Below are positions 51,014 through 59,062 of a stretch of DNA of 64,000 nt, in pieces (the first letter of the stretch is position 1; the number at the start of each line of letters is the position of its first letter). Where the stretch lies: positions 1,612,001 through 1,676,000 of the forward strand of contig NZ_AP024237.1 of the NCBI RefSeq assembly GCF_016592155.1, in the 5' to 3' direction. A program made the position numbers and the translations under genes. The DNA is from Mycobacterium heckeshornense (GTDB lineage Bacteria > Actinomycetota > Actinomycetes > Mycobacteriales > Mycobacteriaceae). Below the pieces are notes generated by a model. It did not search any database. It was not told the origin of the DNA and saw only the letters and a program-made list of their open reading frames with translations.

Positions 51014-52704
51014 CAATCCGCTGGGATCGGTCTGTCGACCTGCTCATCGCCGGAAGTGGGGGAGGAGGCATGGTCGCGGCTCTGGCGGCGCTCGACTCGG
51101 GGCTGCAGCCGTTAGTTGTGGAAAAGCAGGCTCTTGTGGGTGGTTCGACGGGGCTCTCCGGCGGTATCGTCTGGCTGCCGAACAACCCGCTGATGCGGGC
51201 CGGGGGCATCGCAGACTCGCACGAGGACGGGCTTGCGTACCTCGCCGACGTGGTCGGCGAAATCGGCGTGGCGTCCTCGCCAGCGCGACGCGAGATGTTT
51301 TTGACCGCTGGCTACGAGATGATGAACTTTCTGCTGCGCAAGGGTATTCGACTCGAACGGTGTGCGGGCTGGAGTGACTACTACCCAAACCACAAAGGTG
51401 GCAACGAGGCCGGCCGCGCGGTTGAGGGAATCCCGTTCAACGCCGCCCGGCTGGGTGAATGGAGCGACAAGGTGCAGCCGCCGCTGGCCCGCAACTACGG
51501 GTTTGTGGTGAAGACCAATGAACTTCGCTCTGTCCAATATTTCAATCGTGCGCCCGGAGCGTTTGCCGTCGCGTTGCGGGTGTTCTTACGCACGGTTGCG
51601 GCGCGCATCCGCCGCCGCGACATCCTGACCAACGGTGCATCGCTGATTGCACAGATGCTCAAGGTCCTAATCGACCTGAGCGACGGCGAGCCTCCAGTGT
51701 GGACCAACGCGGCGATGGAAGACCTGATTGTCGAGGGCGGTCGTGTCGTTGGCGCGCGTGTCATGCGCGACGGCTCCGCGCTGAACATCGCAGCGCGAAA
51801 GGGAGTCCTGTTGGCTGCCGGCGGGTTTAGCCACAACGCCGACATGCGCCGCCGCTACAGCGGTGACCAGCCCAACGACGGGAAATGGTCGATCGCCAAC
51901 GCTGGCGATACCGGCGAGGTGCTGCAGGCCGCGATGCGTCTTGGCGCAAGGACCGATCTGTTGGACGAGGCGTGGTGGCTGCCTTCGGTTTTCATTGTCG
52001 ACGGTGGCGCGGTGGCCGGGTCGTTGGGCGTGGGGCGGCAGCGTCCTGGCGCCATCTTCGTCGACTCGACAGGCCGACGGTTCTGTAACGAGTCGAACTC
52101 TTATGTCGAGGTGGGCAAGGCGATGTACGCCAACAAGGCGGTGCCGTGCTGGATGGTTTTCGACCATGGTTACGTGCGGCGGTATGTGGCGGGCGCCAAC
52201 CCGCTGAAGCGCCGGCTTCCCGCCGAACTGATCGAACGCGGCGCCGTCCAACGCGGCGACACCATCGACGACCTGGCCCGCCAAATGGAAGTACCCGCAG
52301 ATGGATTGGCGCACACCATCGAGCGTTTCAACCGGTTCGCGGCCAAAGGACTTGATCCCGACTTCGGCCGAGGCCAGTCGGCGTACAACGACTGCCTGGG
52401 CGATCCCGGGTATCGCCCGAACGCCTCGATCGGCCCGCTGGACCGAGCGCCGTACTACGCGGTAAAGGTCTATCCGGCCGACGTCGGCACCTGCGGGGGT
52501 GTGGTCACCAACGAGCACGCGCAGGTTCTCGACGAGCAGGACCGGGTGATCGCCGGTCTGTACGCGACCGGTAATACCACGGCGACGGTGATGGGCCGAA
52601 CCTATCCGGGTGCCGGTGCCAGCATCGCCAATTCGATGGTGTTCGGCTACGTGGCGGCCCGCCACGCCGCGGGGCGCCGGGTGGCCGGTGAGATGAGCCG
52701 CTGA
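51010..52704 (+). CDS. FAD-dependent 3-ketosteroid delta-1-dehydrogenase-like protein
   Basis: 564 residues. FAD-binding N-terminus DLLIAGSGGGGMVAALAALDSG, VEKQALVGGSTGLSGGIVWLP, substrate domain, and C-terminal FAD-closing segment GRTYPGAGASIANSMVFGYVAARHA. These are the hallmarks of the KstD/fumarate-reductase flavoprotein family. The exact active-site tyrosines of KstD were not verified. In context it would introduce a ring double bond alpha to a ketone. It ends 20 bp before a bidirectional palindrome. Confidence 0.88.
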   Translation: MTIRWDRSVDLLIAGSGGGGMVAALAALDSGLQPLVVEKQALVGGSTGLSGGIVWLPNNPLMRAGGIADSHEDGLAYLADVVGEIGVASSPARREMFLTAGYEMMNFLLRKGIRLERCAGWSDYYPNHKGGNEAGRAVEGIPFNAARLGEWSDKVQPPLARNYGFVVKTNELRSVQYFNRAPGAFAVALRVFLRTVAARIRRRDILTNGASLIAQMLKVLIDLSDGEPPVWTNAAMEDLIVEGGRVVGARVMRDGSALNIAARKGVLLAAGGFSHNADMRRRYSGDQPNDGKWSIANAGDTGEVLQAAMRLGARTDLLDEAWWLPSVFIVDGGAVAGSLGVGRQRPGAIFVDSTGRRFCNESNSYVEVGKAMYANKAVPCWMVFDHGYVRRYVAGANPLKRRLPAELIERGAVQRGDTIDDLARQMEVPADGLAHTIERFNRFAAKGLDPDFGRGQSAYNDCLGDPGYRPNASIGPLDRAPYYAVKVYPADVGTCGGVVTNEHAQVLDEQDRVIAGLYATGNTTATVMGRTYPGAGASIANSMVFGYVAARHAAGRRVAGEMSR

Positions 52705-52723
52705 CTGGACCAGCCCCTCATCG

Positions 52724-52775
52724 AACGTGACGGCATCGTCACGCTCGGGCCCGAATGTGACGGCAGCGTCACGTT
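52724..52775. terminator. 52-bp nested palindrome between convergent genes
   Basis: The whole stretch is an imperfect palindrome centred on GGGCCC at 52747-52752. Its two ends, AACGTGACG and CGTCACGTT, are perfect complements. Each half also folds alone: GTGACG-GCAT-CGTCAC and GTGACG-GCAG-CGTCAC. It lies between the KstD-like stop (52704) and the crotonase stop (52769), so it can terminate both strands. Confidence 0.65.
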
Positions 52776-53629
52776 GGCGCGGCGCCGTAGTCGTCGCGGC
52801 CGACGAAATCCCTGGGCTTCAGGCCTGATCGCAACAGCTCGGCTCGCCGGGCCTGAACGTCCGATGCCGCGCCGACCATGTTCGTCAATATGTGGCTGAC
52901 CTGGAGGTGCACACGCATGCCCATCAATTCCCAGGCCCGCTTTACGCTGTTCTTGACGGCCATCAAGGTCGTCAACGGAATTTGGGCGATCCGGCGGGCC
53001 ATGTCCTCGACCGTGTTCTCGAGGTCGTCTCGTGGCACTACCTTGTTAAGCAAGCCCCATTCGAACGCTTCCCGAGCAGACAGCGTGGGCGCCAACAAAA
53101 GCCAGTCCATGACCCGGTGCCAGTTCATCATCAGCCACGGCTCGATCATGGTGTGCCCGCCTGGCTCGCCGAGGCTTTGGGCAAGCGGCATCTGGAAGTA
53201 GGCGTCCTCGGATGCCACGCAGAAATCGGTCAACAGGCCCAGATAAATGCCACCGCCCATGCAGTAACCGTGGATCTGCGAGATCGTGGGTTTGGGAAAT
53301 TCCCACAGGTACAGCGTCGGCCACAAAAACAGATCAGCGGTGCCCTTGTACAGTTCCTCGAAGGTGTTGCCGAACTCCGGGTAGGGGTTCTCGTCGGGAC
53401 CCCACCGTGCCACATGTCCACCGCAGAAGCCCTCGCCATTGGCCTTGAGGATCACGACTTTGATTTCTCCGTCGCGGTCTGCCTGGTGCAGACAATCGTC
53501 AACTTCGCGCACCAGGGTTGAGTCCTTGGTGTTGGCCTTGTCGACGCGGTTGAGGATGATCCGGGCAATCGGTGGATCCCGTTGATAGATGATCGCGTTG
53601 AGGGTGCGCTGCTCCATGTCGGTGCCCAT
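52769..53629 (-). CDS. enoyl-CoA hydratase/isomerase family protein (divergent crotonase)
   Basis: 286 residues from ATG 53629. IARIILNRVDKANTKDS, GFCGGHVARWGPDENPYPEF, GYCMGGGIYLGLLTDFCVASEDAYFQMP and IEPWLMMNWHRVMDW make it a paralogue of the crotonase at 47240. The frame is open to 53665, but those codons lie within a long hairpin, so the later ATG is preferred. It is minus-strand, downstream of an amidohydrolase across that hairpin. Confidence 0.85.
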   Translation of the reverse strand: MGTDMEQRTLNAIIYQRDPPIARIILNRVDKANTKDSTLVREVDDCLHQADRDGEIKVVILKANGEGFCGGHVARWGPDENPYPEFGNTFEELYKGTADLFLWPTLYLWEFPKPTISQIHGYCMGGGIYLGLLTDFCVASEDAYFQMPLAQSLGEPGGHTMIEPWLMMNWHRVMDWLLLAPTLSAREAFEWGLLNKVVPRDDLENTVEDMARRIAQIPLTTLMAVKNSVKRAWELMGMRVHLQVSHILTNMVGAASDVQARRAELLRSGLKPRDFVGRDDYGAAPT

Positions 53630-53634
53630 TTGGT

Positions 53635-53690
53635 GAGCAGACGTGGAGTCGCACTGTTTTGGCACAAAACGTGCGACTCCACGTCTGCTC
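53635..53690. terminator. very long perfect hairpin between amidohydrolase and crotonase genes
   Basis: The 20-bp arm 53635-53654 (starts GAGCAGACGTGGAG) is perfectly complementary to 53671-53690. After a single unpaired T the stem continues GTTTTG/CAAAAC around a GCA loop, so nearly all 56 bases pair. It lies 12 bp after the amidohydrolase stop (53703, minus strand). The arm sequence type (GAGCAGACG...) resembles hairpins repeated in other mycobacterial genomes, from memory; this was not searched. Confidence 0.7.
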
Positions 53691-53702
53691 GCGGTCGGAT
53701 GA

Positions 53703-54905
53703 TTACGCGCTGACCTGTTTCGCTGGCTGCGAAACCTTCATCAACTTCATCAGGTTGCCGCCCATGATCTTTTCGACGTCTTCCTGATCCAGGCCGGAGA
53801 GCTCGTCGACGAAGGTCAGCGGGTCCGCCAATCCCTCGGGGTGCGGCCAGTCCGAGCCGAACACGACCCGGTCAGACCCCACCATTTTGACGATGTCGAC
53901 GAAGTTGTCCTCCCAGAACGGGCTGATGTAGATGCAGCGCTTGAACGTCTCGATCGGGTCTTCGGCAAACGCATTCGGCATCTTCTTGTAGACACCCTTG
54001 AGGCCCTTGAACAAATGGGGCACCCACTCCGCGCCGTTTTCGATCGAAAGGATCCGCAGCTCCGGGTTGCGTGACAGCGCGCCGTGGCAGATCAATGCAC
54101 CCATCGCGTCCTCGATCGGCCGATGGCCCATCGCGAGGCTGCGGAACGCAGTGGGCTTGAACGGCAGGAACTCGTCGCCGGGCTCCCAGACGTTGAGGAA
54201 TTCGGCGTAGCCGCTGTCGGATGCGTGCATCGACACCGGAATACCGGCTTTGATGCAGGCTTGCCAGAACGGGTCAAACTCCTCGAAACCGAACGAGCGG
54301 CTGCCGCGGTAGCCGGGCACCGGCGCCGGGCGGACCAGCACGGTGCGCGCACCGCGCTCCAGGCACCATTCGAGTTCTTCGAGAGCACGGTCGACGATCG
54401 GCAACGTGATCACCGGGGTGGCGAAGATGCGCTCCTTGTAGTTGAACGACCAGGTTTCGTACATCCACTGATTGAGGGCGTGGATGACGTCGTGGGTCAG
54501 CTCCGGGTCATCCTTCATCCGCTCTTCGACCAGGCTGGCCAGTGTGGGGAACATCAGCGCATAGTCGACGCCGAGCTCGTCCATCACCTCCAGCCGTGGC
54601 CCCGGTTCGCGGAAGGCGGGGATCGCCTTCATCGGCTCGCCCATGATCTCGCGGTAGCTCTTGCCCTTGCTGCCGTGGCGGAAGTACTCTTCCTGCGCTC
54701 CCGGGCGGGCCACCACCTCGAAGGTGGGGTTGGGGATGTATTCGCTGATGTGGCCGCGCACCACGATCTTGGTGCGACCGCGCACCTGCACGTAGTCGAT
54801 CACATGCTTGCGGTTGTCCGGCAGGAACTTGGTCAACGCTTCCTGCGATTCGTACATGTGGTTGTCGGCGTCAAACACCGGAAACGGCAGCTCGCGGGAC
54901 GGCAT
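53703..54905 (-). CDS. amidohydrolase family 2 (metal-dependent TIM-barrel hydrolase)
   Basis: 400 residues with DADNHMYES at the N-terminal metal site, TVLVRPAPVPGYRGS, HASDSGYAEFL, SIENGAEWV and the C-terminal FGSDWPHPEG. It is a clear paralogue of the protein at 10721 of equal length. ATG at 54905 is chosen over 54938 because AAGGAGG lies upstream at the right distance. A TGGTAA/TTACCA palindrome at 54949-54965 marks its promoter. Reaction inferred only at family level (decarboxylase or hydrolase). Confidence 0.88.
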   Translation of the reverse strand: MPSRELPFPVFDADNHMYESQEALTKFLPDNRKHVIDYVQVRGRTKIVVRGHISEYIPNPTFEVVARPGAQEEYFRHGSKGKSYREIMGEPMKAIPAFREPGPRLEVMDELGVDYALMFPTLASLVEERMKDDPELTHDVIHALNQWMYETWSFNYKERIFATPVITLPIVDRALEELEWCLERGARTVLVRPAPVPGYRGSRSFGFEEFDPFWQACIKAGIPVSMHASDSGYAEFLNVWEPGDEFLPFKPTAFRSLAMGHRPIEDAMGALICHGALSRNPELRILSIENGAEWVPHLFKGLKGVYKKMPNAFAEDPIETFKRCIYISPFWEDNFVDIVKMVGSDRVVFGSDWPHPEGLADPLTFVDELSGLDQEDVEKIMGGNLMKLMKVSQPAKQVSA

Positions 54906-54948
54906 GGCGACCTCCTTGCAGTGGTCCTGATTGGTCATGATGCAGGTC

Positions 54949-54965
54949 TGGTAATGACGTTACCA
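54949..54965. promoter_or_regulatory. 17-bp operator-like palindrome upstream of amidohydrolase
   Basis: TGGTAA-TGACG-TTACCA, perfect 6-bp arms, lying 44 bp upstream of the amidohydrolase start and 36 bp after the stop of the TetR-hotdog gene. It differs from the 19-bp motif of the left half. The TetR-hotdog protein encoded next door is the obvious candidate binder; a FadR-type GntR protein is another. Confidence 0.5.
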
Positions 54966-55000
54966 CCTAGGCTGGCAAGACGTAATAGGACCCCGAATTT

Positions 55001-56005
55001 TCAGCGGGACTCACCGTTATCGCGTTCCATCACGGCGAAATTGACGGTGGCGGTCGCGGCGAGCTCGTCGTCGACGCTGCGGAAGATGTCGACCTGCGCG
55101 ACGAGGGACCGCCGACCGGCCCGCAGGATCCGCGGGACCGCTCGAGCAAAGCCCTCCCGGACCGGCCGCAGGTAGCGAACGAAAAGGTCGGCAGTGGTGA
55201 AGCGGCTTCCCGGCGGCAAATGCCGAAGCCCGAGCTGTCCCGCGGCCACGTCGGCCAACGTGGCGATCAGACCGCCCTGCAGCGCGCCCGAGGTGTTGAC
55301 CACGTGTGGACCGACCGGTATCTCCATGGCGTCGTCGTGGTGGGCGGAGTCGCGGATGCCGATCTGAGCGAACAGCTCCGACAGCGACGGCGACGCGGTG
55401 TCACCGTGGCCGGCACCCAAGGCGCGCATGCAAAAGTCGTAGAGTTGGCCGGCGTCGATCGGGGTTCCGTTCAATTCGGCGCCCAGCCAATGCAGCCGAA
55501 GCGCGCCGAGCAAAGTCTGCATGACGATGGCCGACGCGGCTCCAATGTCCAGGCCGGGGCGAAATGCCCCTTCGGTGATGCCGCGGTCAACGATGTCGCG
55601 GATGAGTTGGTATAGCGGAGAAAGCACGCGGGCGTAGTCGCGGGGCCGGGTCTCGGCCAGCTGCTGGTTGTAGAGGGTCAAGGCCCGGTTGAGACTGTCC
55701 TGGGTGCTCGATTCCGGTTGTGCGCTGATGCGGTCGATCACCAGCTTGAGCGCGGCGCTGGCCTCCATCCCGGTGGTTTCGGTGCGCCAGGCCCGCGCCG
55801 ACTGGGCCATGGTTGCATCGAATAGCGCCAGCAATAGGTCGTCCTTGCTGCTGAAGTGCTGGTAGAAGGCACGCAGCGACGTCTTGGCGCGCGCGACGAC
55901 CTCTTGCACGGTGAAGTCGGTGCGCCCGGTTTCCCCCAGGATCGTGACCGCAGTCTTGATGAAGCGTTCTCCGCGGGTTGTGTCGGCTTCGTCCGGGGCG
56001 GCCAT
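55001..56005 (-). CDS. TetR regulator fused to a hotdog (PaaI-like) domain
   Basis: 334 residues. The N-terminal TetR helix-turn-helix (FTVQEVVARAKTSLRAFYQHF, about 30-52) and helical domain run to ~210. From about 229 to the end is a hotdog domain, GPHVVNTSGALQGGLIATLAD..., with strands RFTTADLFVRYLRPVREG and ATATVNFAVM. In PaaI enzymes the turn is N..G..HGG...D; here His is replaced by Gln (QGG), so binding rather than hydrolysis of an acyl-CoA is plausible. ATG at 56005 follows AAGG; the frame is open to 56092. Confidence 0.85.
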   Translation of the reverse strand: MAAPDEADTTRGERFIKTAVTILGETGRTDFTVQEVVARAKTSLRAFYQHFSSKDDLLLALFDATMAQSARAWRTETTGMEASAALKLVIDRISAQPESSTQDSLNRALTLYNQQLAETRPRDYARVLSPLYQLIRDIVDRGITEGAFRPGLDIGAASAIVMQTLLGALRLHWLGAELNGTPIDAGQLYDFCMRALGAGHGDTASPSLSELFAQIGIRDSAHHDDAMEIPVGPHVVNTSGALQGGLIATLADVAAGQLGLRHLPPGSRFTTADLFVRYLRPVREGFARAVPRILRAGRRSLVAQVDIFRSVDDELAATATVNFAVMERDNGESR

Positions 56006-57562
56006 GGGTGTGTCCTTACCTTTCTTGCAGGGTGGTCGTTGCCGTTGGCCGTAGGCTTCGAACTGCCCAGGGGCGTCGGGTATGGCTTTCATGGGTTTGC
56101 CGTCGGTGATGGCCGAAGGAGATTGGCCGCCCGGCGTCCCGCGACGACTCGACCGCTAATTGAGAGATGCGATTCGATCGCTGTGTAAGGACACGTCGGC
56201 GTGGTCGTCTGCTGGGTCGATTGTTACGGCGATTACGGAGGTGGTTGTGGGGCAGCAGTTGTGGGCTGGTGTCGACGCCGGTAAATCTGATCACTACTGT
56301 GTGGTCATCGACGCCGAAGGGCAGCGGCTGCTGGCGCAGCGGGTCGCTAACGACGAAACTGCGCTGCTGGAGTTGATCAGCACGGTCAGCACTGTGGTTG
56401 ATGGCGCTGAGATCACCTGGGCGATCGATCTCAACGGTGGTGGCGCTGCGGTGTTGATTGCTCTGCTGGTCGGGGCCGGGCAGCGGCTGCTGTATATCCC
56501 CGGGCGCACCGTCTATCACGCCTCGGGCGGCTACCGCGGCGATGGCAAGACCGACGCCAAAGACGCCGCGATCATTGCCGATCAGGCCCGGATGCGCCGC
56601 GACCTGCAGCCGTTGCGACCCGGCGACGAGATCGCGGTGGAACTGCGCATCCTCACCAGCCGGCGCGCTGATTTGGTGGCCGATCGCACCCGGGCGATCA
56701 ACCGGCTGCGGGCCCAGCTGCTGGAATACTTCCCCGCCCTGGAACGCGCCTTTGACTACAGCACCAGCAAGGCCGCGTTGATTTTGCTTACCGGCTATCA
56801 AACGCCTGACGGGCTGCGCCGCGCCGGTGCTGCTGAGCTGGCCGCCTGGTTGCGAAAACGTAAGGCCCGCAATGCCGATGCTGTCGCGTCCAAAGCCCTT
56901 GCGGCCGCTAACGCCCAGCACACCATCGTGCCCGGACAACACCTGGCTGCCACCGTGGTGGCTCGCCTGGCTAAGGAGGTGATGGCCCTCGACATCGAAA
57001 TCGACGACACCGAGACGATGATCGAGGAGCGATTTCGCCGCCACCGCCACGCTGAAATCATCTTGAGCATGCCCGGCTTCGGTGTCGTGCTCGGCGCCGA
57101 GTTCCTCGCCGCCACCGGCGGCGACATATGCGGCTTCGACTCCGTCGACCGCCTCGCCGGCGTGTCCGGACTGGCCCCGGTACCCCGCGACTCCGGGCGC
57201 ATCAGCGGCAACCTCAAACGCCCCCGCCGCTACCACCGCCGCCTGCTGCGCGCCTGCTACCTGTCCGCCCAAATCGCCATCCGCACCGACGCCGCCTCGC
57301 GCACCTACTACGACCGCAAAAGATCCGAAGGCAAAACCCACACCCAAGCCGTCCTCGCTTTGGCGCGCCGCCGCCTCAACGTGGTATGGGCCATGCTCCG
57401 CGACGGCACGGCATACCAGCCCGCACCTACCGCCGCGGCGGCTTGACAACTTCATTGAGAATCTCCTCATTGGTGTCCGCGTCTGACGGCTGCTTTGAGA
57501 ATGAGGTTACCGCGTTGGCCGCCATGCGTGTGCGACCGATGTCGGAGCGAAGGACGCGGTGG
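56006..57562 (+). mobile_element. IS110-family insertion sequence (ends approximate)
   Basis: A DEDD transposase gene lies within a 1.56-kb insert between the TetR-hotdog and ligase genes. This family has no long terminal inverted repeats, so ends cannot be fixed by eye; the limits given are the flanking genes. The 5' non-coding part (~240 bp before the transposase) is where IS110 elements encode their structured bridge RNA. A GGTGGTC heptamer occurs at 56031 and 57558 near the two ends, but it may be chance. Confidence 0.6.
56247..57446 (+). CDS. IS110-family transposase (DEDD)
   Basis: 399 residues. The N-terminal RuvC-like domain has AGVDAGKSDHYCVVID and GKTDAKDAAIIADQARM with catalytic acids. 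The C-terminal Tnp2 domain has ILSMPGFGVVLGAEFLAATG, LAGVSGLAPVPRDSGRISG and the serine region near RYHRRLLRACYLSA. GTG at 56247 has GGAGG five bases upstream; the open frame begins at 56160. Intact, so the element may still be active. Confidence 0.9.
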   Translation: MGQQLWAGVDAGKSDHYCVVIDAEGQRLLAQRVANDETALLELISTVSTVVDGAEITWAIDLNGGGAAVLIALLVGAGQRLLYIPGRTVYHASGGYRGDGKTDAKDAAIIADQARMRRDLQPLRPGDEIAVELRILTSRRADLVADRTRAINRLRAQLLEYFPALERAFDYSTSKAALILLTGYQTPDGLRRAGAAELAAWLRKRKARNADAVASKALAAANAQHTIVPGQHLAATVVARLAKEVMALDIEIDDTETMIEERFRRHRHAEIILSMPGFGVVLGAEFLAATGGDICGFDSVDRLAGVSGLAPVPRDSGRISGNLKRPRRYHRRLLRACYLSAQIAIRTDAASRTYYDRKRSEGKTHTQAVLALARRRLNVVWAMLRDGTAYQPAPTAAAA

Positions 57563-59062
57563 TCATCCGCCCCTGGATTGGACCATCGCGGATCGGTTGA
57601 CCTTTGTCGCGGCAGTGCGGGGGATCTGATCGACAAACTCGACCGTCTTGGGCACCTTATAGGCGGCGAGTCGGCTCTTGGCGTAGTCGATCACCTGCTG
57701 CTCGGTCAGCGCAGACGAGTCGGCTAGCTGTACCACGGCGTGGACTCGGCGTCCCCATTGCGGGTCGGAGAGTCCGATGACCACGACGTCGTCAATGTCG
57801 GGGTGCTCGGCAAGGGCGCACTCCACCTCTGCCGGGAAGACGTTCGCGCCGCCGGTGATGATCATGTCAACGCGACGGTCGGCGATGTAGAGGTAACCGT
57901 CCGTGTCCAGGTGGCCGATATCCCCGGCAGAACGAAATCCGTCCGGGGTTGACGGCAGGGGCGGTGCTCCGCCCAGATAGCGGTATCCCGCGCTCATCGG
58001 AGCGCGCAGGTAGACCTCGCCTTGCTCTCCGGGGCCCAGCTCGTTGCCTTGCTCATCGAGGATCCGGATCTCGGTGCCCCGGAATCCGCGTCCCACGCTG
58101 CCACGATGCGCCAGCCACTCGTCGCCGCGCAACGCGGTGAGCCCGAGATTCTCCGTCATCCCGTAGGCCATCAAGATCTGCTCGGGGCTGAGTAGTTCGA
58201 ACCAGGTGTGCAGCAGCGCGGGTGGCATCACGGCGGCGCCCTGCAGAATCCATGCGACGCTGGAGAAATCGCGTCGGCGGATATCGGGTAGTGCGGCGAT
58301 GCGTGCCAGCATCGTCGGCGTGGCGGTGAAGTTGGTGATCCGGTATCGTTCGATCGAGTCGACAACTATTGCGGCGTCGAACTTTTCCAGTATCACCAGG
58401 CGGTCACCGCCCAGCAGGTTATTGAGCGGGGCGAAGCCGTTGGTGTGATACATCGGCCCGGGCACCAGGATCGTCTGCGGCTGAGGCACCGGCATCCAGT
58501 GCGCCATAAACGGGACGCTGTGCTCGGGCGTCCACAGTGCCCGCGCCAGGTTGAGGATCACCTTCGGCAGGCCGGTCGAACCGCTGCTGCATATCCCATT
58601 GACCATGGGGGAGACCACATCTGGTAGCGGGTGGTCGGACTCTCCTGCCGCGCGAAGCGTCAGCGCCGACCTGTGCTGTTCGTCGACAAGGACGACGGGG
58701 TCGATCACCTTGAGCACTCGCGAACGTTCCCAGTCGGGCAGATCCCAGCGCATCGGAACGGGGACGGCCCCGATCTTCCAACACCCCAGCGCAGCCAAGA
58801 CCAATTCCTCTGAATTCGGGATCGCCAGCGCCACAAGCGAACCCATCTCCGCACCAGCTGCGGCCAGGGCTCGGGCCCATTGATTGGCGCGAGCGTCCAG
58901 TTCACCAAAGGTCATGGCGTGTGTGCGCCCGTCGGGCGCCACGGTGACCACAGCCCGCTCGTCGCCGGACTGCTCCGCAAGTTGCCGCAGCCGGGTCCCG
59001 AACGGGATCCCGTCATGCTCCTGACCGGGGGCGACCCCGGCGGCGATGGGTCCGACGCTCAC
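57563..59062 (-). CDS. acyl-CoA synthetase (FadD-like)
   Basis: 499-residue AMP-forming ligase: GICSSGSTGLPKVILN near residue 160 (Ser in place of the second Thr), MAYGMTENLGLTALRG, YLYIADRRVDMIITGGANVFP and the C-terminal lysine in PRTAATKVNRSAM. GTG at 59062 overlaps the FadE stop (GTGA). Last gene of the minus-strand operon with four FadE genes, so it probably activates their substrate. Its 3' end abuts the IS110 element. Confidence 0.9.
   Translation of the reverse strand: MSVGPIAAGVAPGQEHDGIPFGTRLRQLAEQSGDERAVVTVAPDGRTHAMTFGELDARANQWARALAAAGAEMGSLVALAIPNSEELVLAALGCWKIGAVPVPMRWDLPDWERSRVLKVIDPVVLVDEQHRSALTLRAAGESDHPLPDVVSPMVNGICSSGSTGLPKVILNLARALWTPEHSVPFMAHWMPVPQPQTILVPGPMYHTNGFAPLNNLLGGDRLVILEKFDAAIVVDSIERYRITNFTATPTMLARIAALPDIRRRDFSSVAWILQGAAVMPPALLHTWFELLSPEQILMAYGMTENLGLTALRGDEWLAHRGSVGRGFRGTEIRILDEQGNELGPGEQGEVYLRAPMSAGYRYLGGAPPLPSTPDGFRSAGDIGHLDTDGYLYIADRRVDMIITGGANVFPAEVECALAEHPDIDDVVVIGLSDPQWGRRVHAVVQLADSSALTEQQVIDYAKSRLAAYKVPKTVEFVDQIPRTAATKVNRSAMVQSRGG

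Noticed and set aside
56016..57470. 484-codon minus-strand ORF opposite the IS110 transposase
   Set aside because: Antisense shadow; Gly/Ala/Val-rich low-complexity translation and the plus-strand product is a clear transposase.
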